Below are positions 1 to 8,561 of a stretch of DNA of 37,849 nt, one piece after another. The translations under genes were made by a program, and so were the position numbers. This DNA is from an uncultured Gemmatimonadota bacterium (lineage in GTDB: Bacteria; Latescibacterota; UBA2968; UBA8231). The notes below the pieces were generated by a model. The model searched no databases, was not told the DNA's origin, and saw only the letters and a list, made by a program, of their open reading frames with translations. The stretch lies in NCBI GenBank assembly GCA_903893785.1, contig CAITNQ010000362.1:1-37849 (forward strand), given 5' to 3'. The number at the start of each line of letters is the position of its first letter. The first letter of the stretch is position 1.

Positions 1-2
1 AG

Positions 3-1934
3 CTCCTGACCTCAGACTGGCAGTGGGCAGGCTTCGAGTTGGTCGCGCCCGAGCGGCCGCACCCGGCGGCGCCCGAGCCCTATCGCGTGCATGCAGTGGT
101 AACCCTTACCCACGGTCAGCGGCCAGTGACGGTAAGAGTGCATACCGGGCTCGATGGCACGGCTGTGGTGGCCCGGTGGCTTGAGGTGACGCACACGGGC
201 GACCGCCCGGCGGCTTTGTCCACCGTCTGCTGTTGGAGTGGCGGGTTGCAGAAACTCAACCGGTGGCGCCTGCACCTGCCCGACGAGACCAGTCCCCTGT
301 ACTCGATTGGTTACATGGCCAACTCGCACTGGGGGAACGAGGGCGATTTCCGCTGGTACGACCTGCCCCAGGCCGGGTACCGCATCGACGGCCGTTACCG
401 GCGCGACCGCCACCGTCATCCCATGTTCGTGCTGCGCAACAACGCTACCGGCGAGCACTTCGTCGGCCAGTTGGCGTGGTCCGGCGGCTACTTCTTCGAA
501 TTCGATCTGGACGCTGACCTGGGTCCGGGCGACCAGGTGGCGCGCCTGTCTTTCCGCGCCGGCCCGGACGCGCCGTCACCCCAGCGGGTGCTCGAACCCG
601 GCGAGACGGTCCGCACTCCAGAGATGCACCTGGGCCTGGTTTTCGGCGACCTCGACGCCGCCGTTCAGGAGATGCACGACCACGTGCGCCGTTCCGTGTT
701 CCTGGCCCAACCGCGGGGTCGCGGCGGTTGGGTGGAGTCGGGTATTGGCCCTGAAGTCGAGATCACCGTGGACTGGGTTAACCGGGCGATTGACGCCGCC
801 GGCAACATTGGTGCCGAGGTGTTCTTCATCGATGCCAGCTGGTACGCACCGCCGCGGGATGAGTGGTGGGCCACGGTGGGCGACTGGGAGGTGGACCGGC
901 AGCGCTTCCCGGACGGCCTGGCCCCGTTCCGGCGCCGAGCCCGCGACTTGGGGATGCTGTGGGGCCTGTGGTTCGATGCCGAGCGGATGGGGCACAAGAG
1001 CCAGGTGGCGCGCCAACACCCGGAGTGGTGGGCGCGGGCCTACGACGGGGAGCAGCGCCTCGGCGGCCAACTTGACCTGACCAATCTGGCGGCGGCGCGC
1101 TGGTTGGAGGATACGCTGGTGCGGGTGATCGAGGGCGAGGAGCTTGAGTTCTTCCGCCTTGACTACAACACCCACATGGGACCCGGGGCGCGGCTCGATA
1201 CCCACGGCTATGCCGAGAACTCGTACTGGAAATACTACGAGGCGCAGAATGCCCTATGGGACCGCCTGCGGGCGCGTTTCCCCGACGTCATCTTCGAGAA
1301 CTGCGCCGGCGGCGGCGGCCGCACTGACCTGGGCCAGGTGCGGCGCTTCAGTCACACCTGGGTTACGGATTGGCAGATCGCACCGCGCGCCTTCACCATT
1401 ACCAACGGCATGACCATGGCCTTGCCGCCCGAGTACGTCGACCGGCTGGTGGGCGGCCAGTCCGGCTACACCACCGCCGAGCTCGATTTCCAACTGCGGC
1501 TGTTGCTCTTTGTCCGGCCTACCATCGCCTTCCTCAAACCCCTCGACATGGACTGGAACCCGCACCTGCTGGCGCGCACTCGCGACCTGGTTCGGCTCTA
1601 CAAGGAACTCGTGCGCCCGCTGATGAGCACCGGCCGTATGTACCACCACACGCCAACTTTTGCCGGTCCGGAACCGCAGGGGTGGGGGGTACTGGAACTG
1701 GCCGCCGCCGACCGGACGCGGGGGATCTGCGGCCTGTTCCAGTTGTCGTCGCCGCAGCAGCCCGAGTACCTGCTGCGGCTGCGGGGTCTGGATGTCGGTC
1801 GTCGCTACCGGGTTACCTTCAGCACGTCGGCGCAGACCGCCGAACTGGACGGCTTCACGCTGACGCGGCAGGGCATCCCGGTGCGACTGGAAGGCGCCCT
1901 TACCTCGGAACTGCTCTGTTTCGAGGCGATCTGA
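3..1934 (+). CDS. GH36 alpha-galactosidase-like protein, 5' end outside window
   Basis: Glycoside hydrolase of clan GH-D, probably releasing alpha-linked galactose. The frame is open to the left edge, so the start codon lies upstream and the TTG at 39 is only an internal codon. Numbering from codon 39, the catalytic nucleophile is expected at Asp375 in FFRLDYN and the acid/base at Asp430 in CAGGGGRTDLG. The segment DAERMGHKSQVARQHPEWW just before the nucleophile matches the GH36 'EPE...HPDW' region. The N-terminal part is the usual beta-supersandwich and the last ~90 residues a small beta-domain. Whether there is a signal peptide cannot be seen. The gene converges on the Ldh-family gene. Family call is firm; alpha-galactosidase versus another GH36 specificity is inference. 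Confidence 0.88.
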   Translation, partial: LLTSDWQWAGFELVAPERPHPAAPEPYRVHAVVTLTHGQRPVTVRVHTGLDGTAVVARWLEVTHTGDRPAALSTVCCWSGGLQKLNRWRLHLPDETSPLYSIGYMANSHWGNEGDFRWYDLPQAGYRIDGRYRRDRHRHPMFVLRNNATGEHFVGQLAWSGGYFFEFDLDADLGPGDQVARLSFRAGPDAPSPQRVLEPGETVRTPEMHLGLVFGDLDAAVQEMHDHVRRSVFLAQPRGRGGWVESGIGPEVEITVDWVNRAIDAAGNIGAEVFFIDASWYAPPRDEWWATVGDWEVDRQRFPDGLAPFRRRARDLGMLWGLWFDAERMGHKSQVARQHPEWWARAYDGEQRLGGQLDLTNLAAARWLEDTLVRVIEGEELEFFRLDYNTHMGPGARLDTHGYAENSYWKYYEAQNALWDRLRARFPDVIFENCAGGGGRTDLGQVRRFSHTWVTDWQIAPRAFTITNGMTMALPPEYVDRLVGGQSGYTTAELDFQLRLLLFVRPTIAFLKPLDMDWNPHLLARTRDLVRLYKELVRPLMSTGRMYHHTPTFAGPEPQGWGVLELAAADRTRGICGLFQLSSPQQPEYLLRLRGLDVGRRYRVTFSTSAQTAELDGFTLTRQGIPVRLEGALTSELLCFEAI

Positions 1935-2090
1935 GGTGTGCGGGCCGGTCCGGGCACGCGTCCTGGGTCGGCCTGCCTCTGCCTCTCATCGACCACGCAC
2001 CGGCCGCGCGCCTCTGGTGGACGGGCTCCCATGGCCAAGCGCGGCCCGTTACCACGCCCCAAAGACAGCTCGTACGGGCGAAGTGAGGTG

Positions 2091-2104
2091 ACACGGGCCC
2101 GTGT
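2091..2104. other. 14-bp perfect palindrome in convergent intergenic region
   Basis: ACACGGGCCCGTGT is a perfect palindrome within the 251-bp gap between two converging genes (stops at 1934 and 2186). It has no loop and no T-tract, so it is a poor intrinsic terminator; it could bind a dimeric protein or be chance in GC-rich DNA. Nothing else convincing is visible in this gap. Confidence 0.25.
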
Positions 2105-2185
2105 GCGTGTGGCGCGTCGGCCGCGCTGCCCTGGCCCCGAGGCGGTGGTGGTGGCCTGGGCGGGCCCTACCGCACCACCCGAACC

Positions 2186-3166
2186 TCAGCGCCATGGCAC
2201 CGCCAGTCCGAACTGGCCAGCCAGGTCCTCCAGGTCGGCCAGGGCCCTGGCACCCACGGGAATGCCGTTGGCCAGGTAGTCCTGCTCCTTGGCCCAGGCA
2301 CGGCCGCCGGGCAACGATGACTGGGCGAACCCCGGCAGGGGCTTCATCCGGCTGGTCTGGTCCATGAGATGGTCGATGTCTGCCGCGAAGGCCTCTGGCG
2401 AGGTGAAACGGGCGATGTCGAGGGCCAGGTGGAAACCCGACTGGTCGGCGCCTTGGAAGGGCACGTGGCGGCGGTCGAACTCCGGTAGCATCTGCCCCCC
2501 CAGGGTACCGGAGAGGATGTTGGCCACGTGCGAGAAACCGATGGCTTTGATGTACATGGCCGGCACCTTGCGGAAGCATTCCTCGTCCCAGTCGGTGTGA
2601 CTGGCCAGGTCCAGCAGGAAGGCCGGCCGGCCGGCACTGCCGGGCATGCCAAAGGCCAATGGCGGGCTGCCCTGGATGGATCCGACCAGTGTTCCCGCCA
2701 GGTCGTAAGAGGGTGCCGCGTTACGGCCTGACAGGCTGATGCCCAGTAGCCCCGCACGCAACGCCATGCGCACGTATTTCCCGGAACTGCCCAGGTGGTC
2801 GTGGTACGTGGTAGTGACCACGCCGATGCCGAGCGCCTGAGCCTTCGCGATAGCCATGCCCATGGCCTGAGCGGCGACTATCATGCCCAGACCACCGTCC
2901 CCTGACAGGGCGGCGGTAACCGGACCCTCGTGCAATACCCGGATCTGCGGTTCGCGGTTCATCCGGCCCGTCTGGTACGAACCGACATAACGCTTCATCT
3001 GCATGACCCCATGACTGACCACGCCGCGCAGTTCGGTGTCGATTAGCAGATCGGCCACCAGGGCGGCATGGGCGGCGGGGATGGGCACCGCGAGGTAGAT
3101 GTCGCGCACCAGTCCTCGCAGGGCCTCCACGGCCACGCGCTGGCCGTCGGTCGGCGGAATGTTCAT
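2186..3166 (-). CDS. Ldh family oxidoreductase (malate/L-lactate/ureidoglycolate dehydrogenase type)
   Basis: NAD(P)-dependent 2-hydroxyacid dehydrogenase of the LDH2/MDH2 family (PF02615), predicted cytoplasmic, 326 aa, a normal family length. The family signature GVVSHGVMQMKRY (residues ~48-60, His52) and the HDHLGSSGKY segment are visible. The ATG at 3166 is chosen because AGGAGG (3177-3182) sits 10 nt upstream; a longer frame to 3214 is open but has no such site. It follows the PL26-like gene by 80 bp on the same strand, so it may be the last gene of that unit and act on a sugar-derived hydroxyacid. The substrate cannot be told from sequence. Confidence 0.85.
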   Translation of the reverse strand: MNIPPTDGQRVAVEALRGLVRDIYLAVPIPAAHAALVADLLIDTELRGVVSHGVMQMKRYVGSYQTGRMNREPQIRVLHEGPVTAALSGDGGLGMIVAAQAMGMAIAKAQALGIGVVTTTYHDHLGSSGKYVRMALRAGLLGISLSGRNAAPSYDLAGTLVGSIQGSPPLAFGMPGSAGRPAFLLDLASHTDWDEECFRKVPAMYIKAIGFSHVANILSGTLGGQMLPEFDRRHVPFQGADQSGFHLALDIARFTSPEAFAADIDHLMDQTSRMKPLPGFAQSSLPGGRAWAKEQDYLANGIPVGARALADLEDLAGQFGLAVPWR

Positions 3167-3176
3167 ACGATCATGG

Positions 3177-3182
3177 CCTCCT
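3177..3182 (-). promoter_or_regulatory. Ribosome binding site fixing the Ldh start
   Basis: AGGAGG on the minus strand, 10 nt before the ATG at 3166. It decides for the shorter start over the upstream frame extension to 3214. Confidence 0.7.
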
Positions 3183-3246
3183 AGACGGGGCGGGTAACGG
3201 GGGAACGGTCGCATGCCCCGCCAACCGCTGCGGGGCCGTGGCTGAA

Positions 3247-6159
3247 CTAGCCTGATCGGGCGCCGGGCGCGATCGCCTGCAGCATCCAGCCGGCCGTGGT
3301 CAGCATGTCGAGGCTGGCCTGCGGGTCATCGGATTCCTCAACCAAACCGTCATAGCAGGCGCGCGCCCAGGCCGCGTACTGCGCCTCTCCGGTCACGTGG
3401 TGCAGGTACCCGACCAGGCCACCGACGAGGGCATTCCACGCCCGTGTGCGCCCCACGCCGCCGGCGGTCAGGTTGTTCTCGGGGAATGGGCTGTAGCGGA
3501 AGCGGCCCGGGGCTGTGCACGATTCCGCGAAGAGCCCGGCGGCGGTCTGCGCCAGCAGGTGCAGGGTTTGGGACGAGCCGGTGAGTTGGTGGTGGCGCAT
3601 GAGCCCGAAAGCCAGGTATCCAGCCATGAAGGGCACCACGCCGCGATAGGACCAGCAGCCATGCACTTCGTCGAAGATGCCGCGCCGTGCCTCGGTGTAC
3701 GTTCGGGCTGCCTGGGCAAAAGCGTCGATGGTAGGCAGAAAACGGGCGTCGCCGCTGTGCTCGTACCAGCGGACGAGTTGGGCCAGGGGCCAGCCCACGC
3801 TGCGCGCGGAGCGGCCCCAGGGCGAGCAGCCGCGGATATGCTCGGCCAGGCCTGCCGCCGCGGCCAGCGACTCCGGGTCGCCGGTGGCCAGGTAGTGGTC
3901 GAGCAGGCCGTCGCAGTTCAGCCCGATGTTGCCCATGGGACCACAGGCCGTGTGGTCCTCGCCGTAGCTGTGCATGGACCCCACCCACTCAGGATGCTCC
4001 GGGCAGAAGTGGATGATGTCCACATCGCGATTGTGCGTACAGGCCGCCTCGAAGTAGCGCCGCCAACGCCAGTCGCCGGTCTCGAAATACTGAATCAGGC
4101 CCAGATGAGTTCGGCCGCGGTAGTCGTTCGACCAAGCGGTGTCCCAGTATTCCCGGTGGCCCAGCCGTGGCGCGCCGATGCCGGTGCGTTCAATGATCGT
4201 CGGGGCCCGGTCCTGCCAGGCCGACAGCGCAGCCGTGGCGCGCGGTGGTCCCGCCTCGATCACGTGGGCGGCCGTGAACCAGGCCGCGTCAAACAGGTGC
4301 GGTGCGTCGTGCACGCAGGCAGCAAACGCCTCTGCCTGCGCCGACGCAACCCGCCCGTTGTGCAGCCACAGGGCGAAGGTCTGCTGCTTGGCCTCGCCGC
4401 GACCCAGGCGCGCCAGGGGCCGGTCGTGCGGCCAAGCCATGGCGTCTTCTGATTCAGGCAGGGTGGCCAGGGTGAGCCATCCCGGGTGCACTACGATGCC
4501 CTTCGGATGCTCCTCGGCGAACCAGCGCATGGCGGCGGTCAGACCGCCCCTGGGGTGGCGCAGGTGCACGAAGCCGGCCGCCTGCGGCGTGGTCGCCACC
4601 CACGAGGTGTTGCGGTACAGGCGGGCTTGGTCGGCGCGTTCCTGGCGGCAACTGACTTCGGAGTCGGCGAAAAGCGGCAGGTCGCGCGCGTCCTCCACCT
4701 GGCCGCGGTGGCCGATGGCTTTCAGGCCGATGTCGTCAAGGTCATAGCCGGGTGTGAACGGACCAAAGTCGACGTGGGCTCCGGAGACGTCGGGCAGGGC
4801 GACGCGAGCCGACCAGTCCAGCACCATGGCCATGGCCTGGTCCGACTCGTTGACGACGCGCCACTCGACGAGCAGATACGGCAGGCCGGCCCACAGGTGC
4901 AGGCGGGCGCGCCAGGGCCCGAAGCGCTGGCCCTGGGCGTCCAGCAGGTCGCCGTCGAGCCGCAAGACAACCACGACATCATTGGCTCGCTCCACCACCA
5001 CGGTGCGGCGCTGGGCCGTGAAGTGGTCGCGCCAGCCCACGCGGTTGAGCTTGAGGGACAGATCCATGGCCGCCAGCGAGAGTCCACCGCGGCATTCGAG
5101 GCCGGCGAAAACACCCGGGCCAGGGCTGGGCTCAAGGCGCAGCGAAAGGCAGTCGGTGTCGACGCGCACCGCCCCGCGCTGGCGGCGTACGCGCAGGGCT
5201 GGCGCCGATCGCTGCCTGGTCGCTGGCTCGGCGCGGTCCAGTCGGAAGGGGCCCGCGCGGCGCGCCACGAACTCACACAGCAGCCATCGCACACTACCGT
5301 CCGGCCAGTGACTCGTCTCCTGCACGGCCAGGGGCACAGCGCGGCCTCGGGCATCGCGCAGGGACAACACTGAACCGGCGGCCAGGCAGCCATGCGGCAG
5401 CGGCACGCCGCAGCGCACCGGATACCCGGGGGCTGGCAGCGGTCCGCGAACCGCTAACGGCAGGAGCAGGCCTGCCTGCGGGAAGGCTACCGTCGCCCCA
5501 CGGGGCGCCGTTTGGGCCGCGGGCGACCGCGTTGCCGGTCCGATCGGTTGCGCCTGGCGCGTCAGGCACACGTCGCCGAAGAAGGTCGTGGTCTGAAACC
5601 GGCGTCGGGCGTCGGCCGGGTCGCATGAAGACCAGGAGAACCGCTGGTATGCGTCGCCCGGCAGGGTTGCGGTCGAGGCCACGCGGTCGACCACGCGCAG
5701 GGTCAGCGTCAGCCGTGGCGCGGCCCAAGGGCTGATGTCCACCAGTCGGTACCCGTCATGGTACCCGGGCTGCCCTGGACGCGCGGCCCAGCCCTCCTCC
5801 AGCGCGCCAGCCAGTTCCTCGTCGGCCACGTCCGCCTCCCACACTACACGGCGGCCGACGAGCAGTTGCTTGAAGCGGTGGCCGAGGAAACATTGCGTGC
5901 CCATCCAGGCGCTGTCGGCGTGGGCGCCCGAGTAGTTGTCGCTCTGGTAGAAGGAGACGTAGAGCGGCTCGCCGGCGCACCACCCTTGGGGCGCCGCCAC
6001 GGTCGTGCGCCACTCGCCCCGAGCGCGAGCCCGACTCGGCACCCACGGGTGTTCGACGACGAGCAGGTCACGCAGGTCCCGGCGGGCCACAAAGGCACCG
6101 GAACACCGCGCGGTCCAGTCGCGGATGGGCACAATCGGCTCAGGTCCGGCGGCGTTCAT
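3247..6159 (-). CDS. PL26 / PcRGLX-like multi-domain protein (exo-rhamnogalacturonan lyase family)
   Basis: 970 aa. A RIFT-barrel-type domain is marked by GVPLPHG (251-257) and WPDGSVRWL (285-293), the signature order of PcRGLX-like proteins. A beta-rich domain follows, then an alpha/alpha-toroid from about residue 650 onward (EHPEWVGSMHSYGEDHTACG region). Family members include exolytic rhamnogalacturonan lyases; many relatives are uncharacterised, so the substrate is inferred. The first ~200 residues form an additional beta-rich domain I do not recognise (FYQSDNYSGAHADSAWMGT), possibly carbohydrate-binding. No signal peptide is visible at the chosen ATG, which has only a weak RBS. It lies 80 bp upstream of the Ldh gene and 415 bp after the secreted propeller gene. 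Confidence 0.7.
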   Translation of the reverse strand: MNAAGPEPIVPIRDWTARCSGAFVARRDLRDLLVVEHPWVPSRARARGEWRTTVAAPQGWCAGEPLYVSFYQSDNYSGAHADSAWMGTQCFLGHRFKQLLVGRRVVWEADVADEELAGALEEGWAARPGQPGYHDGYRLVDISPWAAPRLTLTLRVVDRVASTATLPGDAYQRFSWSSCDPADARRRFQTTTFFGDVCLTRQAQPIGPATRSPAAQTAPRGATVAFPQAGLLLPLAVRGPLPAPGYPVRCGVPLPHGCLAAGSVLSLRDARGRAVPLAVQETSHWPDGSVRWLLCEFVARRAGPFRLDRAEPATRQRSAPALRVRRQRGAVRVDTDCLSLRLEPSPGPGVFAGLECRGGLSLAAMDLSLKLNRVGWRDHFTAQRRTVVVERANDVVVVLRLDGDLLDAQGQRFGPWRARLHLWAGLPYLLVEWRVVNESDQAMAMVLDWSARVALPDVSGAHVDFGPFTPGYDLDDIGLKAIGHRGQVEDARDLPLFADSEVSCRQERADQARLYRNTSWVATTPQAAGFVHLRHPRGGLTAAMRWFAEEHPKGIVVHPGWLTLATLPESEDAMAWPHDRPLARLGRGEAKQQTFALWLHNGRVASAQAEAFAACVHDAPHLFDAAWFTAAHVIEAGPPRATAALSAWQDRAPTIIERTGIGAPRLGHREYWDTAWSNDYRGRTHLGLIQYFETGDWRWRRYFEAACTHNRDVDIIHFCPEHPEWVGSMHSYGEDHTACGPMGNIGLNCDGLLDHYLATGDPESLAAAAGLAEHIRGCSPWGRSARSVGWPLAQLVRWYEHSGDARFLPTIDAFAQAARTYTEARRGIFDEVHGCWSYRGVVPFMAGYLAFGLMRHHQLTGSSQTLHLLAQTAAGLFAESCTAPGRFRYSPFPENNLTAGGVGRTRAWNALVGGLVGYLHHVTGEAQYAAWARACYDGLVEESDDPQASLDMLTTAGWMLQAIAPGARSG

Positions 6160-6574
6160 GGGCTCTGCCTGGGGTGGGCGAAGGGATGGCGTGCGGTCAC
6201 CGTGCCCCAGACACGCACGGCGGCTTGGTCCGGAGTGTCAAGTTGGCGTGCTGGCTGCGCTCGTGGACCTGTTCCGCCGCTGTGGGAGCCGCACGACGGT
6301 CCGGCACGCATGGCGGCCAGCGACTGCCCGACACGGTGCGCCACGGGCCGCACTCGGCGCGCTTGGTCCCCGCCGGACGCGATGTTACCGTGGAGCTGTC
6401 CGGCGCGACGGCAGCAGGCTCTGCTGGCGAGGCACCTGCCGAGGCATTACCGGAACCGCGCGACGATGGGCGCCGATGCGGCAACTGCCCCCGGTGCCCC
6501 CGTGACCGTCGCATGGCTACCCCCCGAAGTACCGCTGGGGCTAGCTACTCATGTGCTCCTGTCGTCACCGGGTA
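6160..6574. other. 415-bp intergenic region upstream of the PL26-like gene
   Basis: No convincing ORF or RNA gene. It should hold the 3' end signals of the propeller gene and the promoter of the PL26-like gene, both on the minus strand. I looked for a sigma-54 -24/-12 element with correct spacing and found none. The only structure noted is the weak hairpin at 6518-6543. Confidence 0.4.
6518..6543 (-). terminator. Weak hairpin downstream of the secreted propeller gene
   Basis: About 30 nt after the stop at 6575 (minus strand), TA-G-CCCC and GGGG-GG-TA can pair around an 11-nt loop. The stem is short, with an internal mismatch and no U-tract. A terminator role rests mainly on its position. Confidence 0.25.
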
Positions 6575-8104
6575 CTACCGCAGCAGCAGCAGTTTTCGGG
6601 TCAGCACCGCCTCGCCGGCAGACAAGCGGCAGAGGTATACCCCGCTGGCCAGTTCGTGGCCGGCGGCGTCTCGGCCGTCCCAACGGCGCGCCTGCGTCCC
6701 CGCCGGCTGTCTCCCGTCAAATAACCGGGCGACTTCCTGCCCACCCAGGGTGTGGATCGTCAACTGCACGGTCGCCGGCCCTGGCAGGGAGAAGCCGATC
6801 ATGGTGGCGGCATTGAACGGGTTGGGCCAGTTGGGGTACAGGGTCACGGCCTGAGGCCGTCGCGGCGGTACCTCGGTATCCAGCACGGCGCTGGCCGTCG
6901 GCTGCGTCTGGAAACGCACAAACCACAGCTGGTAGTGCGGGTGGGAACCGGCGCTGAAGACAGCGGCCGGCCCTTCCGGCATCACGCTGCCGCTGCCCGG
7001 ATGGATGCCGTGCAGGAAAAAGGGCGACACCAGGTCGTAGGGCGCGAAGGCGGGCACGTTCACCGCGTCCCATCGACCGCCCTGGTCTGCAGACCGGTGC
7101 AGATGGAGCTGGTTGCCGTAGGTGTTGACCAGCCATAGGGGATCGGCGTCGGCGGTGCCCTGGAACACCGCGCCGACGCCGGCGCCATCGACGGCTTGGC
7201 TGTGCCATTGGCCGGATTGCGGGTCGCGGCGGTACACGCACAGCTGGTTGGCCGCACCCGCCGGTTGGTACTGACCGGTGATGTACACGCTGCCATCCGG
7301 GCCGCGCCACATGGCTTCGGCAAAGGCCAGGCTCGCAGTCCACGGCGTCACTCTGGCTACCTCTTCGGTCTGCACCGGCGCGGTGGGTGCATAGGGAACC
7401 CAGGCGTACAGGATGCGATCGTAGTACGAACTCAAGTCCGCGTTGTTGCTGACCGCCAGATGGAAACCGGTTTCGTCGGGCAGGATGATCGGGTAGAGCC
7501 AGGTCGTATAGGGTTCCTGGCGACGCTGGGCGCGCGCCAGTGTGTATGGCCCGGTCCACTGCTGCGTTTGCAGGTCGAGCACGGCAATGTTGAAACTGTA
7601 GGTCTCCGGGTCGCCAATGTACCCGAGCACCACGCGGTCGCCGTGGATGCCGGCACCCAGGTAACCGGCCTTGCCCAGACTGGCAGGTACCGGCACCGAG
7701 TCGAACTGGCGGCAGTCTCCTTTGGCGCGGGCGCGCAGTACCACCGGCCGCTCGTTCATCCGCGGGTAGATCAGCACCAGCCGCTGCTGGCTGTCGAGCA
7801 GCAGCAGCCCCGGTTGGTAGTTCAGCCCGGTCCAGGAGTAGCCACGGCTCCAGCGACCCTCGCGGTACTCGTACACCGCGCCGCTGCTGGTGGCCTGCTC
7901 GGTCCCCCACAGCGCTACGGTATAGTACGCCTCGCCATCGTAAACGAGCTTGGGGGCGTTGTACCCCCAGTAAGAGCTGACCCAACTATCGCCGGCGTCG
8001 ATGCGGGTGAGTTCGTATGGCACCTCGGCCACCGACTGGGCCAGCAGCTGCCCAGTGCTGCCGGCAAGCCACAGCCCCAACCACCAGGTTCGCATCGTGC
8101 GCAT
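6575..8104 (-). CDS. Secreted beta-propeller-like protein with C-terminal FlgD-like/T9SS-type sorting domain
   Basis: 509 aa. Residues 1-22 form a Sec signal peptide (MRTMRT then a W/L/G-rich core ending LLAQS). The body (~30-400) is rich in repeated W/Y-DG-type strands (LVYDGEAYY, WRGPDGSVYI, HRSADQGGRWD) like BNR/sialidase-type propellers; no catalytic motif is recognised. The last ~85 residues contain LYPNWPNPFNAATMIGFSLP and end LASGVYLCRLSAGEAVLTRK, the FlgD-Ig-like domain used as type IX secretion cargo signal in FCB-group bacteria. Start ATG at 8104 has AAGGAGGA 6 nt upstream. Likely secreted or surface-attached; a binding or sensing role for polysaccharide is inference. Confidence 0.8.
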   Translation of the reverse strand: MRTMRTWWLGLWLAGSTGQLLAQSVAEVPYELTRIDAGDSWVSSYWGYNAPKLVYDGEAYYTVALWGTEQATSSGAVYEYREGRWSRGYSWTGLNYQPGLLLLDSQQRLVLIYPRMNERPVVLRARAKGDCRQFDSVPVPASLGKAGYLGAGIHGDRVVLGYIGDPETYSFNIAVLDLQTQQWTGPYTLARAQRRQEPYTTWLYPIILPDETGFHLAVSNNADLSSYYDRILYAWVPYAPTAPVQTEEVARVTPWTASLAFAEAMWRGPDGSVYITGQYQPAGAANQLCVYRRDPQSGQWHSQAVDGAGVGAVFQGTADADPLWLVNTYGNQLHLHRSADQGGRWDAVNVPAFAPYDLVSPFFLHGIHPGSGSVMPEGPAAVFSAGSHPHYQLWFVRFQTQPTASAVLDTEVPPRRPQAVTLYPNWPNPFNAATMIGFSLPGPATVQLTIHTLGGQEVARLFDGRQPAGTQARRWDGRDAAGHELASGVYLCRLSAGEAVLTRKLLLLR

Positions 8105-8561
8105 GACTCGTCCTCCTTGGCCGCCGGCCGGGCCCGGGCGACGAACGGGTGGCCGTGGTCGGCCCGTTCCTGGTCCTCGCTGACCTGCCGCTCCTGTCCC
8201 GCGTTCGTCGAGCGGGCGGGGCTCTGCCAGACGCTCTGGGGCTCCGGGGTACCGGTCGCCTGCCCGAGGCTGCGCGTGGCGTCGCCGCTGGCCTCGGTTG
8301 GCACGGGCTCAGGTCGGTGGACCCGCGCCGCGGATGGCGCCGAATCTAGCCGCTCGGTGGCCACATGTCGAGTGTTGGCTTCAGGTCCGGGCCCGTCTCG
8401 GGCGTGTGGCCTCGCGGACCGGCGGCCTACGGGGCCTGCAGGCAGGCACGGACGGTGTCGGGCCGGACGTGCGGTAACCCCACCCCTGGGCACGGGCAGC
8501 CGATATCGTCGGCGTTCCGTGCGTCGGTTCTGTCGTCGATGGCGCGTGCCTGGCGAGGCCT
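8105..8561. other. 457-bp intergenic region between propeller gene and regulator
   Basis: Contains the RBS of the propeller gene (AAGGAGGA, 8111-8118). I see no ORF with coding character and no RNA gene. A GG-N10-GC spacing occurs near 8350-8366 on the minus strand but lacks the TT of a sigma-54 -12 box. The perfect 4-bp stem GCCT/AGGC shortly after the regulator stop is too short to call. Confidence 0.4.

Noticed and set aside
2045..2104. Fourth ghost tail after the GH36 gene
   Set aside because: GCGATCTGAGGTG and GCGAAGTGAGGTG are similar and a TTACC is similarly spaced, but the match needs indels and could be chance in GC-rich sequence; mentioned only as suggestive.
8350..8366. Sigma-54 promoter upstream of the propeller gene
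   Set aside because: GG-N10-GC spacing is present on the minus strand, but the -12 box lacks TT and it lies about 250 bp from the start.
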